64,000 bases of DNA, taken from NCBI GenBank assembly GCA_003255065.1, contig QAOA01006013.1:1565623-1629622 (forward strand). Reading direction: 5' to 3'. The notes under the pieces are model-generated. The model made no database searches and was not told where the DNA came from. It saw nothing but the letters and a program-made list of their open reading frames with translations. Below are positions 50,365 to 62,159 of the stretch, piece after piece. The translations under genes were made by a program, and so were the position numbers. The DNA comes from Cercis canadensis (Eukaryota; Streptophyta; Magnoliopsida; Fabales; Fabaceae). Position 1 is the first letter of the stretch, and the number at the start of each line of letters is the position of its first letter.

Positions 50365-51156
50365 GTAGTTTTTACCAACAAATGTTTCATTCAACTGGTA
50401 ACAAATTGAACCTAAGCGTACGCTTTTGACTGTAGTCAAGGGTTTGAGGTCTAGTGAGAACATTGTTAGAAAAAGAAAAATCGTAATTTTTTTAACATTC
50501 GAACAAGATTAATCTCACACTTAATTAGATAAAGTGGAAATATTCGTAATATTAACAAAAATAAAAAAAAAAATCTTGTAGTTTTTTCATTTTGTTTTCT
50601 TTTGGAGGAGCTCAATAAATAACATGCTTGTTTAGGGTTGGTGTTACTTGGCAAAAGGTTGCTTCTCCTAGAACAGATTCTAGGGTTACAAACAAGAGAA
50701 TTTTAAATGACGTAAAATATTAGTTGAAATAAGAAGTAAGAAAATGAAAACATGGTAAANGTAGTTTTTGCCAACAAATGTTTCATTCAACTTGTAACAA
50801 ATTGAACCTAGGCGTGCGCTCTTAGCTGTAGTCAAGGGTTTGAGGTCTAGCGAGAACTTTGTTAGAAGAAGAAAAATCGTAATTGTTCTAACATTCAAAC
50901 GAGATTAATCTCACATTTAATTAGGTAAAGTGGGGATATTCGTAATATTAACAAAAATAAAAATAAAAAATCTTGTAGTTTTTTCATTTTGTTTTCTTTT
51001 GGAGGAGCTCAATAAATAACATGCTTGTTTAGGGTTGGTGTTACTTGGCAAAAGGTTGCTTCTCCTAGAACAGATTCTAGGGTTACAAACAAGAGAATTT
51101 TAAATGACGTAAAATATTAGTTGAAATAAGAAGTAAGAAAATGAAAACATGGTAAA
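50365..51156. repeat. duplication of about 395 bp across a lone N
   Basis: 50365-50759 and 50761-51156 are co-linear copies joined by the N at 50760; both start gtagttttt and end catggtaaa. They differ by a dozen or so substitutions (for example aagcgtac versus aggcgtgc), more than sequencing error. Divergent haplotypes placed in tandem, or a true tandem duplication, would both fit. Confidence 0.85.
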
Positions 51157-52270
51157 GGATAATGAGAGAACCTAATTACTTAAAACTTAATTAATTGTTT
51201 TAATATTTTTAGTTACAATAATAACCTTCCAATTTTTAATATTTTCAAATAGAATAAAAGTAATTTTCAAAACTTACATAAAATACAAGTATTTTTTTTT
51301 TGTTAACAATAGAAAAACATGGACACTAGGCCTTTAATTTTTGGGGTTTTGACAAATAGACCTTACACTTTTAATTTAAGCAATTAGCCTCATCAGCTTA
51401 AAATAATTTCTCAATAACTATTTTTGTATGCATGTAAAATGATTAATTTTGAAGATATTTCAAAAGAATAATTAATTGATGTACTAATGATTGAAAATTT
51501 TGAGTGTGAGAGTGGTAAATAAAACAAATTAACAATAAAAATTTGATAAAAGTGACTGTTGATATGTTTCTATAAAGTTGAGGGGGCTAATTTCTGTAAT
51601 TCAAAGTTCATGGGTCTATCTACCGAAGTCCAAAGTTAAAGGGGCTAGTTTTTGTAATTCTTGAATGAACACTCATCCAACTACTTTTTTACTTTTTAGT
51701 GTATAAGGAGATAATTTAAAAGATAAAAGTGAAAAAAGTTAAATATCCATTAAAAATGTAACTGATAAGTTATAAAGCGGGTGTAATTTTTTTTCACTAT
51801 TTTTTAAAATTATAGTATAAAATAGTATGAAATTATGATGTATGAGTAACATAATTAATTATAGATAATATAAGAAAGAAATTAATTTTTGAGAAAATTA
51901 TTGTAAAGTTTTGAAAACTTAAAAGTAAAGATAAAAAATTACTAAAATGATAAATTTTTGAAGTAAGTATCTCTTATATATTAAAAAATAATTAAAATAT
52001 TTTTTTAATGTTATGTAATTATCATATTTATTATATAACTATTTATAATCAAATATAAACTGTATAACTACATGTTGAGCAATATTTGATCATTTTGTAC
52101 CGTGTGACATACACTTATTCAAACTTTTTGGTTTTTTTTTTTTTTTTAAGTTCTAAAACNTAAAACTTGAAGATAATAAACTTTTTTTTTAAAAAAAAAT
52201 GCAAACGGCACCATTCCGGCGTTCACAGGGTGGAGGGGAAGTAAAATTCCTAAAAACCCCTCAAGCCCCA
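51157..52270. other. AT-rich intergenic DNA with repeat copy D
   Basis: No gene seen. 51950-52110 resembles the AT-rich family at 25479, 34617 and 36235 (ttaatgttatgtaattatcat, aatcaaatataaac, ttgatcatttt). A lone N is at 52160. Confidence 0.45.
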
Positions 52271-52576
52271 AAATCTAACCCCTCACGAATGACGAAGCTC
52301 ATCATTCTGGCCTGAGAGTTTTCTGCCATTCCCCTCTTCTCTTCCGGTCATCCCCTCTCTCAATCTGATTTCTCTTCCTCTGCGCAACTCGTTGAACTAC
52401 TCTGCTCATTGACCCCCACAAACCTTTGCTTCTGGCATTTTCTCCTCCCTGGCGAAGCTTGCGTCGATCTTCTTACACGGGTTGATTGCATTGCTTGGAA
52501 ATCTGGGGTACTGCCATGGGTTAAGGGCATCTGAGGCTTCATTTTCTCGCTAGGGCTTGGAGTTGTCATATCTGAG
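52271..52576 (+). other. probable 5' UTR exon of the RABA5a gene
   Basis: A markedly less AT-rich, pyrimidine-rich block that ends in a donor-like gag|gtatga at 52576/52577. It contains only tiny upstream frames (ATG at 52289, nine codons with stop; another at about 52516). Plant Rab genes often have a spliced leader, and the coding ATG at 56212 follows an acceptor at 56188-56189. Assignment to this gene across a 3.6-kb intron is inference; it could belong to a separate non-coding transcript. Confidence 0.4.
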
Positions 52577-55500
52577 GTATGAATAGAGTTATTTGCTAAG
52601 GATTATAATGGGTTTTGTAAATTCTTTCCAATTTTCTCAAAATTAAATGTAATTTCGTGGTGGGTATAACTTGAGGTTTGCTATGGGAGAATTGAGTAAA
52701 ACCCTCAAGTTTAGATGTGCAAAAATTCCATATTTTTTGTTTTGTTTTATATCCTCAATTTTTTTTATTTTTTTTTATCCTGTGAATTTGCCNATTTTTT
52801 CTTTTGTTTTATATCCTCAATTTTTTTTATTTTTTTTTTATCCTGTGAATTTGCCTGTATTGTGGCTGACATTAGAATTTCCTTGAACTGAATTTAGCTC
52901 CTTGTATGCTTGAGTTTTTATGTTGCTTTGTACTTCCATAGCTTGTTTAGAGCACATGTGGTATTCAGATGGTGTTGTCTTTACTTTTCCTCTTTAATTG
53001 GGACTGCTCGGGTAAATGCAGTGGAACCTTACTAGCTTGATCATTTGTTTGATGCTTGCTATATTTATTGCGTTTATTCTTCTGAAATTTTTGGTTAGGC
53101 TTTCTACTGGTTCAGTCCTGTATATCTATGAAACTTGAATAGATCTGTGGGGGGAGTCTTGGAATTTTTTTGTAGCTTTGGCTGTAATTTAGACTGTACT
53201 TTTGGGACCATATGGGTAATTCAGAAAGGATGCCTGGTGCATCCATATGCAAGGGCTGGCCATTTGAGCGGCAAACAAGGATCATAGGGTTTTATGTTGA
53301 TAAGTAGGTTTAGTATCATATGCCTGACTTTGGCATAAAAAATAGCAGCTAATAGGTTACATTGCATTTCATAATCAGTATCTCTGATTGAATATTAAAT
53401 GTAAATTAAAATGAGAGTTTGGTCGATGGATTTGGATTAATGGTTTGCTCACCTGAGCCTATGATTTGAAGTTCATTCATTTTTTTTTTTTTAATTTTGT
53501 TTGGTTGACAAATTTTAGACTGAGATGAATGCTAATTAGCTTATTGTGGCTTTAGTGTGTTTCAGCACTTCAAGTGTGGCCACACTAATTATCACAAATG
53601 CCTTATACAGGAAATTTTAAAGTTAGGTAGGTATATTATCCAAAAAAAAATTTAATATCTTTATATACTATTGTTTTCTCTGTGTGTTGAGTTTATAGGA
53701 GATTTCTATCTGTATTCTCCATTTACTTAACCAGATTGTATATATATATGCCATTGCATTTTCATGAGACCACGGCATCTTTGATAAAGGAGGTTTCCAT
53801 CAGCAGACAAAGCAATTCAACAGAAATCAAAGTAAATCATGAAAAAAAAACATAAAAGAAGGGATGAGAAAACAAAGAGAGGGAGGGGTTGAATGACAAA
53901 TTAAGAAAAAAAAAAAAACTGCTCNAAAAAAAAAAAAAAAAAAAAAACTGCTCAGATGTTATATGGGATATAAGAACTGAGACAAAGAGAGAGGGAAGCA
54001 GAGGGGATGGGATGAGGTTCTGAAAATCAGAAAATGAAAGGCCAAGAAACAGATGGAAATACAGGGAACACAAAAGTTTGGTTGCCAGGAGGGAACACAG
54101 AAATAAAGTTGAGCAATTGTAAAGAGATTGATTAGCCCCCTATCAGTATTAAACAATGAAAGATCATGTTCTGAACTCAAATTCTTATGCACAATATAGG
54201 TACCGAAGGAATTTCAAATCACCTTGCCTCTGATTATTTATATGAATTTAACCAACACTTCTTTTTTCATGCTGAAGTTTTATATTTTTAATCTTTTATT
54301 TCGTGTTAAGAATATCACCTCATTTCTTGGTAAGGGTGATCTGATCCATTTTTACTTATTCCTAGGGATTGAGATTACCAGGAGGAAGGGTAAGCAAGAG
54401 TGGGCCGAGGCAAGGGGAAAACGAGGACAGAAGGAGGTTGAGGTATCAACTTTTGTTGATTTCACCTCCTGGTACTGATTTTTCTATTAAAATATCTATA
54501 CTAAATTAGACCACAAGATAGCCATACTGAACACCCTAGTGTTTTATATAATATAGAGACTCACCTCAAGTATTTTGAAATTCACATTGCCTTTCCTTTG
54601 CTTAAAATACTGCATTAACACTACATGCATGGGATTTTTTTTTCTTAATTTTATAATTTGGTAAAAAATTGAGGGGTTAAATAAGGCTTATTTTCCTCAA
54701 TGGTGGATGACAATATGGTCAGAAATTTTGAGATCATTCTTTTTGTCCTTCTTTTTCCTTTTCCCCCTTACATTGAGAGGACTATTTATCATACCTAGTT
54801 CTAGCATAGCTTGGGTTTGGGAAGTGCCTGTTCACAAGACAAAATTACCATAGATCTCAACTTGGACCATTTGCTTCCGCTTAAATCTTCATTAAAAAAT
54901 CTAGCACCGAGACCCCCTTGATTTTAGTTATACTAGGAACCAAAAAAAAAGTCTTTTATCAAAGTTTTCTCGAGGGTAATAAACTAAATCATAAATCAAT
55001 CTTTCTGAGATATATTTTTGGTTGGGTGGCTTAAAACATGTAAATTATGTCTATTTATGATCAACTTTCTCCATAAATTTGCATTATAAATATCATTTTG
55101 CTTTTGCAAATGACACAAAACAAAGGAGAAGGAAAGCCTTCCATGTCACAGTGTAAGAAGAAAGGGCAGGTCGGGGTGTGACTGTTGAAACATCCTGGTT
55201 CTTCTGATCAACCTGGTGTTGAGCTGTGATCACATTTCTCACCTTATCCTTATGCTAAAGACATAGAGGACATAATTAAATGAGACCATGCTCGTCCCCT
55301 TGTTTTTTTTAAGAGATATTATGTTGAAAGAATGAAATTTCAAAACATCTATACTTCTTTCATATTGAAGAAATAAAAAAGGCTGAAAGTATTTCTGGTC
55401 TTGATGACCTGTTTTAGATTATAGTACAAATCGACTCTGGTCATGTCTGAGTCACATTCTGGCAGTAAGGGTTCTGAACTTGTACCTCAATGCCTGCTAA

Positions 55501-55870
55501 GGGGATGGTTTGTTAATTCTGTAGTTTATTAGCAATATTTTGTTATGGTTCTCACTTGTAGTAGAATTTTCCACCTCAAGACACTAGACACTAGTCATAG
55601 ACAGGAGCTGGAAATGTTTTGCCATCAGGGGTCTTCTAGTTAGATAAAATGAATTGTTGCATCATGAATAGCCCTGCAAATTCTTTTGTTTTTATTTTTC
55701 AGTCCATTGAATCAGTGGAGTATATTGGAGACTAATGCTTTTAGGTGGTCCAGGAAGCATTTCTTAGTTTGAGTTGAAGGGCTGGTTGCTGAGGATGGAG
55801 ACAATTCTATAAACCAGAAACATTTGTCAGTTGCTTTAGAAGGTAGATATTTGTTAACGCACTTATTGAA
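52577..55870. other. probable leader intron
   Basis: No coding sequence is supported. Two more lone-N duplications lie here: around 52793 (about 60-bp unit) and around 53925 (A run plus actgctc). A less AT-rich stretch at 54365-54450 could be an alternative leader exon. Confidence 0.4.
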
Positions 55871-56159
55871 CCACAACTTGTGTCACATGTTACCTCACCT
55901 GTTTCCCAGGTTCCTTTTTCCTCCCCCCAACCCCTCTTGTGTTCTCTAATTCCTTTTTCCTCCTCTCAGGTGGCATTCAAGTCTTGGAAATAGCCAGAGT
56001 CCAGAATCCACAACTTGTGTCACATGTATACCTCACCTATATTCCAAGTTCCTTTTTCCTCTTCCACACTCCCCACCCCCCCCTGGCCTCGTGTTCTCTA
56101 ATTCCTTTTTCCTCGTCTTAGGTGGCATTCAAGTCTTGGAAAGAGCCAGAGTCCAGAAT
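55871..56159 (+). repeat. tandem duplication with duplicated exon-like segment
   Basis: Units 55871-56007 and 56008-56159 both run ccacaacttgtgtcacatg, a pyrimidine tract, then (ctcag or cttag) ggtggcattcaagtcttgga and agccagagtccagaat. Each pyrimidine tract plus AG looks like a 3' splice site, so the pair may be duplicated leader exons of the adjacent Rab gene. The copies differ by several substitutions and indels. Confidence 0.85.
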
Positions 56160-56211
56160 GATTATTTATTGTTGATTGTTTCTACACAGTGGCAATTCTT
56201 AGGACTGAGAA

Positions 56212-57513
56212 ATGGCTTTTTACAATGAAGAAGAGAAAACTGAGGATTACCTTTTCAAGATTGTTTTAATTGGTGATTCAGCTGTTGGGAAATCGAATTT
56301 GCTTGCAAGATTTGCCAGGGATGAGTTTTATCCTAATTCAAAGTCAACTATAGGAGTAGAGTTCCAAACTCAGAAGATGGATATCAATGGAAAGGAAGTA
56401 AAAGCACAGATTTGGGACACAGCTGGCCAGGAGAGGTTTAGAGCTGTTACATCTGCATATTATAGGGGTGCAGTAGGAGCACTTTTGGTGTATGACATTA
56501 GCAGGCACCAGACATTTGATAGCATCGGCAGATGGCTAAATGAACTTCACAGTAAGAACTAAAATTATCAATTGATGTTTTTTTCCTATTTTACCCTCTT
56601 GGATTTTTTTTTTCTTATGCTTATTTTCATTGTCAGGATACTGGTTTTGGAAAATGTGAACTTAGCAATCACTCTTGTAATGGTATGCATACAATATGGG
56701 GAAACATTCATGCAAAACAGAAAATTAGGGGGCATTTGGTACTTATATTGCCATACATTTAAATAAAAAATATCACAATCGTGACTGTTTCTCCTAAATT
56801 GATTTTGTTTTGTAAATTTATGAAACATCTTACATGATGTATCATGTGGATGATAAAATCTAAATTTTCAATTGTCATTATTAGGTACTTAACTACTTTA
56901 CCAATAGTCAACTTAGCTTCAGTTTTCTTTTTTCTGTTTTTGTTTTTTGCACTTTTGCATTTATTTTAGTCTTCTTGTTCTTGATAAATATACACATACA
57001 TATGTACAGTATATATATAATACTCCGGATTGAAGGTTAACTATTGAATCTGACTGTGGTTTCTTGTCATAAGCTTATTGATGGGCCAGATGTTTATTGC
57101 TTTGCTTGCTTCAAAAAGATTATCTCACATATTTTGGTTTATATGTGATGAAATGAGGATTAAGTGGACTGGTCTATTATTCAACAGCTCACTCTGATAT
57201 GAATGTTGTCACAATACTTGTGGGGAACAAGTCAGATCTAAAGGATGCAAGGGAGGTGTCGACTGCTGAAGGCAAGGCCTTAGCCGAGGCACAGGGTTTG
57301 TTCTTCATGGAGACATCGGCTCTTGATTCGTCTAATGTAGCTGCTGCTTTTCAGACAGTTGTAAAGGAGATCTACAACATATTGAGCCGGAAGGTTATGA
57401 TATCTCAAGAGCTCAAGACTTCTTCCTCTATTGGGAATGGGAAGACTGTTGTTCTACAAGGGGAGGAGAACCAAGAAGCAGAAATGGGGCCAAAAAAGGG
57501 TGGTTGTTGCTGA
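56212..57513 (+). CDS. RABA5A: RABA5a-type Rab GTPase, 221 aa
   Basis: Two coding exons, 56212-56551 and 57188-57513; the split codon restores [11 protein letters not shown]. All Rab G-motifs are intact: GDSAVGKS (21-28), the effector region STIGVEF (45-51), WDTAGQE (68-74), GNKSDL (126-131) and ETSAL (155-159). The C-terminus KKGGCC supplies a double-cysteine prenylation site at the very end; the Arabidopsis protein, as recalled, has two more residues. The N-terminus [19 protein letters not shown] and the stretch [20 protein letters not shown] point to RABA5a rather than other RabA groups. RabA proteins are Rab11-like and direct trafficking between the trans-Golgi network and plasma membrane or cell plate. 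An acceptor (tctacacag, 56181-56189) just upstream implies a spliced leader. Confidence 0.95.
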
Positions 57514-58619
57514 TCTTAAGGTTGATATCATGATATCATGTCAGCTCCAAAACACGAAGTTTTTGTTTAATTATTCAACCGAGCCTGAAAATGCCACTCA
57601 AGTACTCAAGATTTCTCTTTCCATCAAATTTCATGAATTTTGTTGATTTAAATGTTCACTGAAAGAGTTTTTGGAGTAGAAATTGTAAATGATATGGGAA
57701 GGACAATTGCACAAATGACCAAGTGTTCATTTTGGGTAACACCTGCCAACCAAAGAGGAGGATGAAGAGGAAAACATGCAGGTAATCCCCCCTTGCTCCT
57801 TCTGTCTAACCTCTTTTGATTAAATTTAGAAGTGGAAACCTGTTTTCGCTAATTTTTGAATTCATCCTAACCTCATTTGTATAATATAGTGCTTCTTTAT
57901 TATCTTATTATTTTCATTTGGCATTCTGGTTATGGTTAAGGCAATCAAAAGGGGTTCAAGATTCATTTAAGTTTTTTTTGAGTTAAACTGTAACTTGTAA
58001 TAGTTAATATAATTGAAGTATAAATTTCATAAATTACTACTACAATTTACTGGTTCAAGAACAGTTAATTTTGTGATTAATAAGAACTTGAGTACAGGAG
58101 CCAATCCATGAGTCCTGTCTTCCTCCTCAAACTAGAGCTTTTTGTCTCAAGTCATTTTTAATTTTCTGTTGTTGAAGAAAACAGGAGCGGAAGAGGTAGA
58201 GTAGTGAAATCAACCAACTAGATCCGACTCTAGAATATTAAAGTATTTTCCGCATGTCAGAATATTGTCAATTCATTAATTCTGATTTAAATATTAAAAG
58301 GTGAATTTTATAGGTTTAATGCATTATTTATGTGTAGAAATATTTAATCTATAGGTGAGAGAAATTTAAAGCTATAAACGATTATTTTTTGTATTTCAGC
58401 AAAAGAAAAAAGTTTTTCTAATATAATTGCATGGGTATGTCTCCAGTGATTAGTATTAACTAAAAGGTATAAATTCTTAGCAAACAAAAAAGCTGAAAGG
58501 TACATGCCAAATAAAAGATATCCATTCCCCATTCTGGCAAAAAAAAAAAAAAAAATTGATTATAGGAGATTTTATATTAGGCTTTAAAATAAGCTTTTCT
58601 TTATGTCAAACTCAAATTC

Positions 58620-58757
58620 TACAATATATACAAATTATTATTATTATTGCTAAACATATATAATAAGTTGATGAGAGGTTTTCAGCCTTAAGATTGTCTC
58701 TCATTTCTTATTTCAGATTCGAACCTCCCCAGCTTTAGTCATTTTACCAATTATCTT
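58620..58757. repeat. dispersed repeat also present at 61289-61424
   Basis: From tatatacaaattattatt to ttaccaattatctta the two copies are nearly identical over about 135 bases. On the minus strand it contains a perfect B-box-like GGTTCGAATCT, so it may derive from a tRNA-related element. The second copy begins right at a lone N. Confidence 0.75.
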
Positions 58758-58841
58758 ATGGCCAAGTCTACAATACCCATGGCTGAAAATGGGTACCAGT
58801 ACAAATGACACTAAATTGTCATTGGATCATCCACTTGGCCT

Positions 58842-58885
58842 AATCAATGGCTCTGATGGTTTGAATCAATGGCTCTGATGGTTTG
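58842..58885. repeat. 22-bp tandem duplication
   Basis: The unit aatcaatggctctgatggtt plus tg occurs twice without mismatch. Confidence 0.95.
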
Positions 58886-61288
58886 ACTAGCTACTTGGTG
58901 ATCAGGTCTTTCTAATAATAACATAATAGCTTAATATTTTTGTTGAATTATAGATTGACCCCATTTTTTTTGGTCATTTGATTGGGCTTGATGAATATGG
59001 ACTGACCCTTAAAAAAAACATTGGACTAAAATTGAAAGATGAACTAGCCCATATTTAGACTAATTTTTTTTTACAAATTCAATCAGTCCAAAATGAATTG
59101 TATGTTTAGATTCATTTGTGGTTATTGCTTTCATATGACATCAGTCTGATTAAGTTGATAGTAAATCGCCTAACAAATACAGCTGCAGAGAGCCCTTTTT
59201 TTTGGAGATAGTATTTTTGTTTTTACTGGTGAGTCAGCTACATTTTAATGATGAAGCTTTCTTCCATAATTTTACTAAAAGCTATCGGTCACACTGTCAT
59301 GTTCGAACAAGTTGAATATGGAAGTGAAACTTAGACGATTAACAATTAGAATAAGCTACACCATCTCATTTTCTCATAGAAATGTGAAATTTTTTGTTTC
59401 ACCGCATTGAAAAACTTTTTCAATTGTCCATAAAGAAAGAGACTAGAATTTAAATTTTTTCCACAAACTTACATGGTGGTTCAGAATTCTAATTAAAATA
59501 TCTTATGCCTTTTCTTGATCCAATTCATTTGTCTAATATTAATCATACTACTGTGATATAATATGAAGCTAGCTTGTATGCAGGCAAGTAACATTTTCCT
59601 TTCACAAAAATATATATATATATAATCCATAACTATATGTTGTTAGTGAGGATCGGATTTGAAGCAGTGACTTCATTCTTAACTTTAAGACCAGTTTTCT
59701 TACCCTTACTTCCCATTTGATTCCTTCAACTAATACTAAAAGGGCACCCACTTTCTATCTCTGAAAAAAATAAATAAAACTATATGTTCTAGCCCCAATG
59801 AGTCTTTAACTCAATTAACTTAGATGGTCTAATAATATATATTCTTCACATAAAAAAAAACAGAACAAAACAAATAGATATTCAAATACCTATACATGCT
59901 GTTTTTCTTTTAACGTTTTCTGTTAAAGATATTCAAATAGAGTGAAGGTACATTATCATTCTTCTCTTTTATTTTTTTTGTTATGACATTTCACTGCTTC
60001 CAAAAGATAAACTGAATCATGAACAATGTTATAATAATAATAATTTTAATTTTAATTAGCTGTATTTTTGCTGAAATATTCAACTAATTGCTGCTACATG
60101 TGTTTCTACTTTCTACTTTCTAAAAGTACAATATAATAATCATATGATTTCTGACACAATTACTTATAACACAAACTTTAGATAACGAAGTTCATATAAT
60201 CAAATCCAACTTAACATTTGGAGATACTTTTGTATTGGACCTTGAACTCAGCTTCAGCATCAGTGTAGTGAAGGCAGTTTGACCTTCACAACCAGGTCTT
60301 AGAGATGACCCTTCCAAGCTTGGCCTTTGACATCATTGTGTGAAATATTGAGAGTCCATATTGGCTATATTGATGACAAGACAAATAGACCACAACTCTG
60401 GATTGCCTAATTTCATATCTGACTCCAAAAAAAGAAGTACCCAACTGCACCATTTACAGAGATAAATAAACAATGTCAGAATCCTATCCTACAATATCTG
60501 TAGTATTAAAAGCTGTTATATGGATGGGTGACTACATTAACCTACCTCTTCCAGATTGCTTCTCACCACTTTTAAAGGCCAAAGGGTGCAAATAATAGCA
60601 GTTTCCAGACTAGTTCACACACAAATAGATGCATCAATACCAGTAATCTTGATCGTTCCTCTTTCTCGAACTATATTTCCAGAGAACTAAAATTACAATC
60701 ATAACATGGAACTTCTGATTCATGGTTCTAACTTGCAGCAAGAAGCACAACATCAGAGCCATAGAAAGCTACTTTAGACACTACAACAAGCAATTTCCAA
60801 GCATCATATATGCCAAATATTATTCAAGCATTTCAACAAACACTTGGTGGGCACTCAACAAAACACACATTTTATAAGCTAAACTAAGTATAACATACCT
60901 CCAAAATGGCCAACTTTCAATCAATAGAACTTAAACAATAGAAAAGGGTGAGAGAATTATCTTCCAAGTGCAAGAATTTAAAGACCCGTTTCTCAACCCA
61001 GTTCACTCGGTGTGTGCAAGCATGACAATGGGTGTTCAATTTGAACAAAAGATGTAGAGTGTGCTACTATAGAGGGGTCGGAATGGATAGTGCAGATGAA
61101 GAGATGGTGAAACTGAGTGATTAAAGCAGAAAACTAAATATCTTTAGGTGTATGTGTGTATGGGCTTAGGGTAAGAAAATGAAGAAGATGAAGAAGGGGT
61201 GTCGGAATGCTGGAGGAGAGGAGAAAACAAGTGTATTTGGTTAGTGGAGAACAAAAGTGAATACTTAAATTTTATGGGGCCAAAATAN

Positions 61289-61424
61289 TATATACAAATT
61301 ATTATTATTGCTAAACATATATAATAAGTTGATGAGAGGTTTTCAGCCTTAAGATTGTCTCTCATTTCTTATTTCAGATTCGAACCTCCCCAGCTTTAGT
61401 CATTTTACCAATTATCTTATATAT
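61289..61424. repeat. second copy of the repeat at 58620-58757
   Basis: Starts immediately after the N at 61288 and passes into a TA run at its right end, where the first copy continues into tggccaag. Confidence 0.75.
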
Positions 61425-62159
61425 ATATATATATAAAAGATAAGTTTTTAGTTGAGTATACGGATAATATATTGTTAGTTTTTCATTGAGGAAACCAAAG
61501 TTATTAATTCATTCAGAGANTGACAATATATTCGTTCAATTAAAAATATTTTTTAAGAAACATCTAAAAGTCTTCAAAGACTAAAATTACCAATCAGATT
61601 CATGTCATGAATTTCTTTTTACCTAAAAGATATATTACTGTAAATAATCAAAGGGCTAATGATCATTGAAATGCTGCATTTTTCAAATATATTTATTATT
61701 TTCATTTGGACTGTTACTTTTTAAATAAGACCATTAATATTCACTTCATTAATTTGTTAGGAGTAATAATAATAATAATATTACTGTTATTATTATTATT
61801 ATCAACTAATCTCCAAAGACACCATCCTTCCGTGAATTAAAATAGATGGATTTGACTAATTAGACCATTAATAGTTATTTGATTAATTAGAGTTAGCATA
61901 GAGGCAAGGTAGCATGGGTGACCAAAACTAACAAACTATTTGCAATTTCTTTCATCATATTCAGCCGTTATGTCCTTTAGTCCATCAATATGTTTGGGTA
62001 CTTGTGAATTGTGATGTGAGCTTTCTCTTCAATTACCCAACTTCTCTGCATTTTCCTCGTTTACCATTTCATCAAATTGGCTGCTACAATTAACTTTTTT
62101 TCCTTTAAATTAGCCACTGCTATGCTATAGTGGTTTTGCAGCCCATTGAAAGAAATATT

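Larger units (their letters stand above)
57514..62159. other. RABA5a 3' flank and intergenic DNA
   Basis: The RABA5a 3' UTR lies in the first few hundred bases. 58842-58885 is a 22-bp tandem duplication. 58620-58757 recurs after the lone N at 61288. Less AT-rich DNA at 60900-61260, pyrimidine-rich on the minus strand with a donor-like gag|gtatgt near 60898, could be the first exon of a minus-strand non-coding RNA, but no coding frame follows. An (AAT)n/(ATT)n tract lies at 61764-61801. Confidence 0.4.

Noticed and set aside
53837..54192. Minus-strand Phe/Ser-rich frames
   Set aside because: Translations of A-rich and purine-rich DNA, and one crosses a lone-N duplication.
60240..60320. Possible TAS3-like ta-siRNA locus (gaccttcacaaccaggtctt)
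   Set aside because: Resembles the tasiARF word only loosely, and no miR390 target site was found on either side.
61144..61365. 73-codon minus-strand frame
   Set aside because: Crosses the lone N and a dispersed repeat; the Ser run comes from a purine-rich tract.
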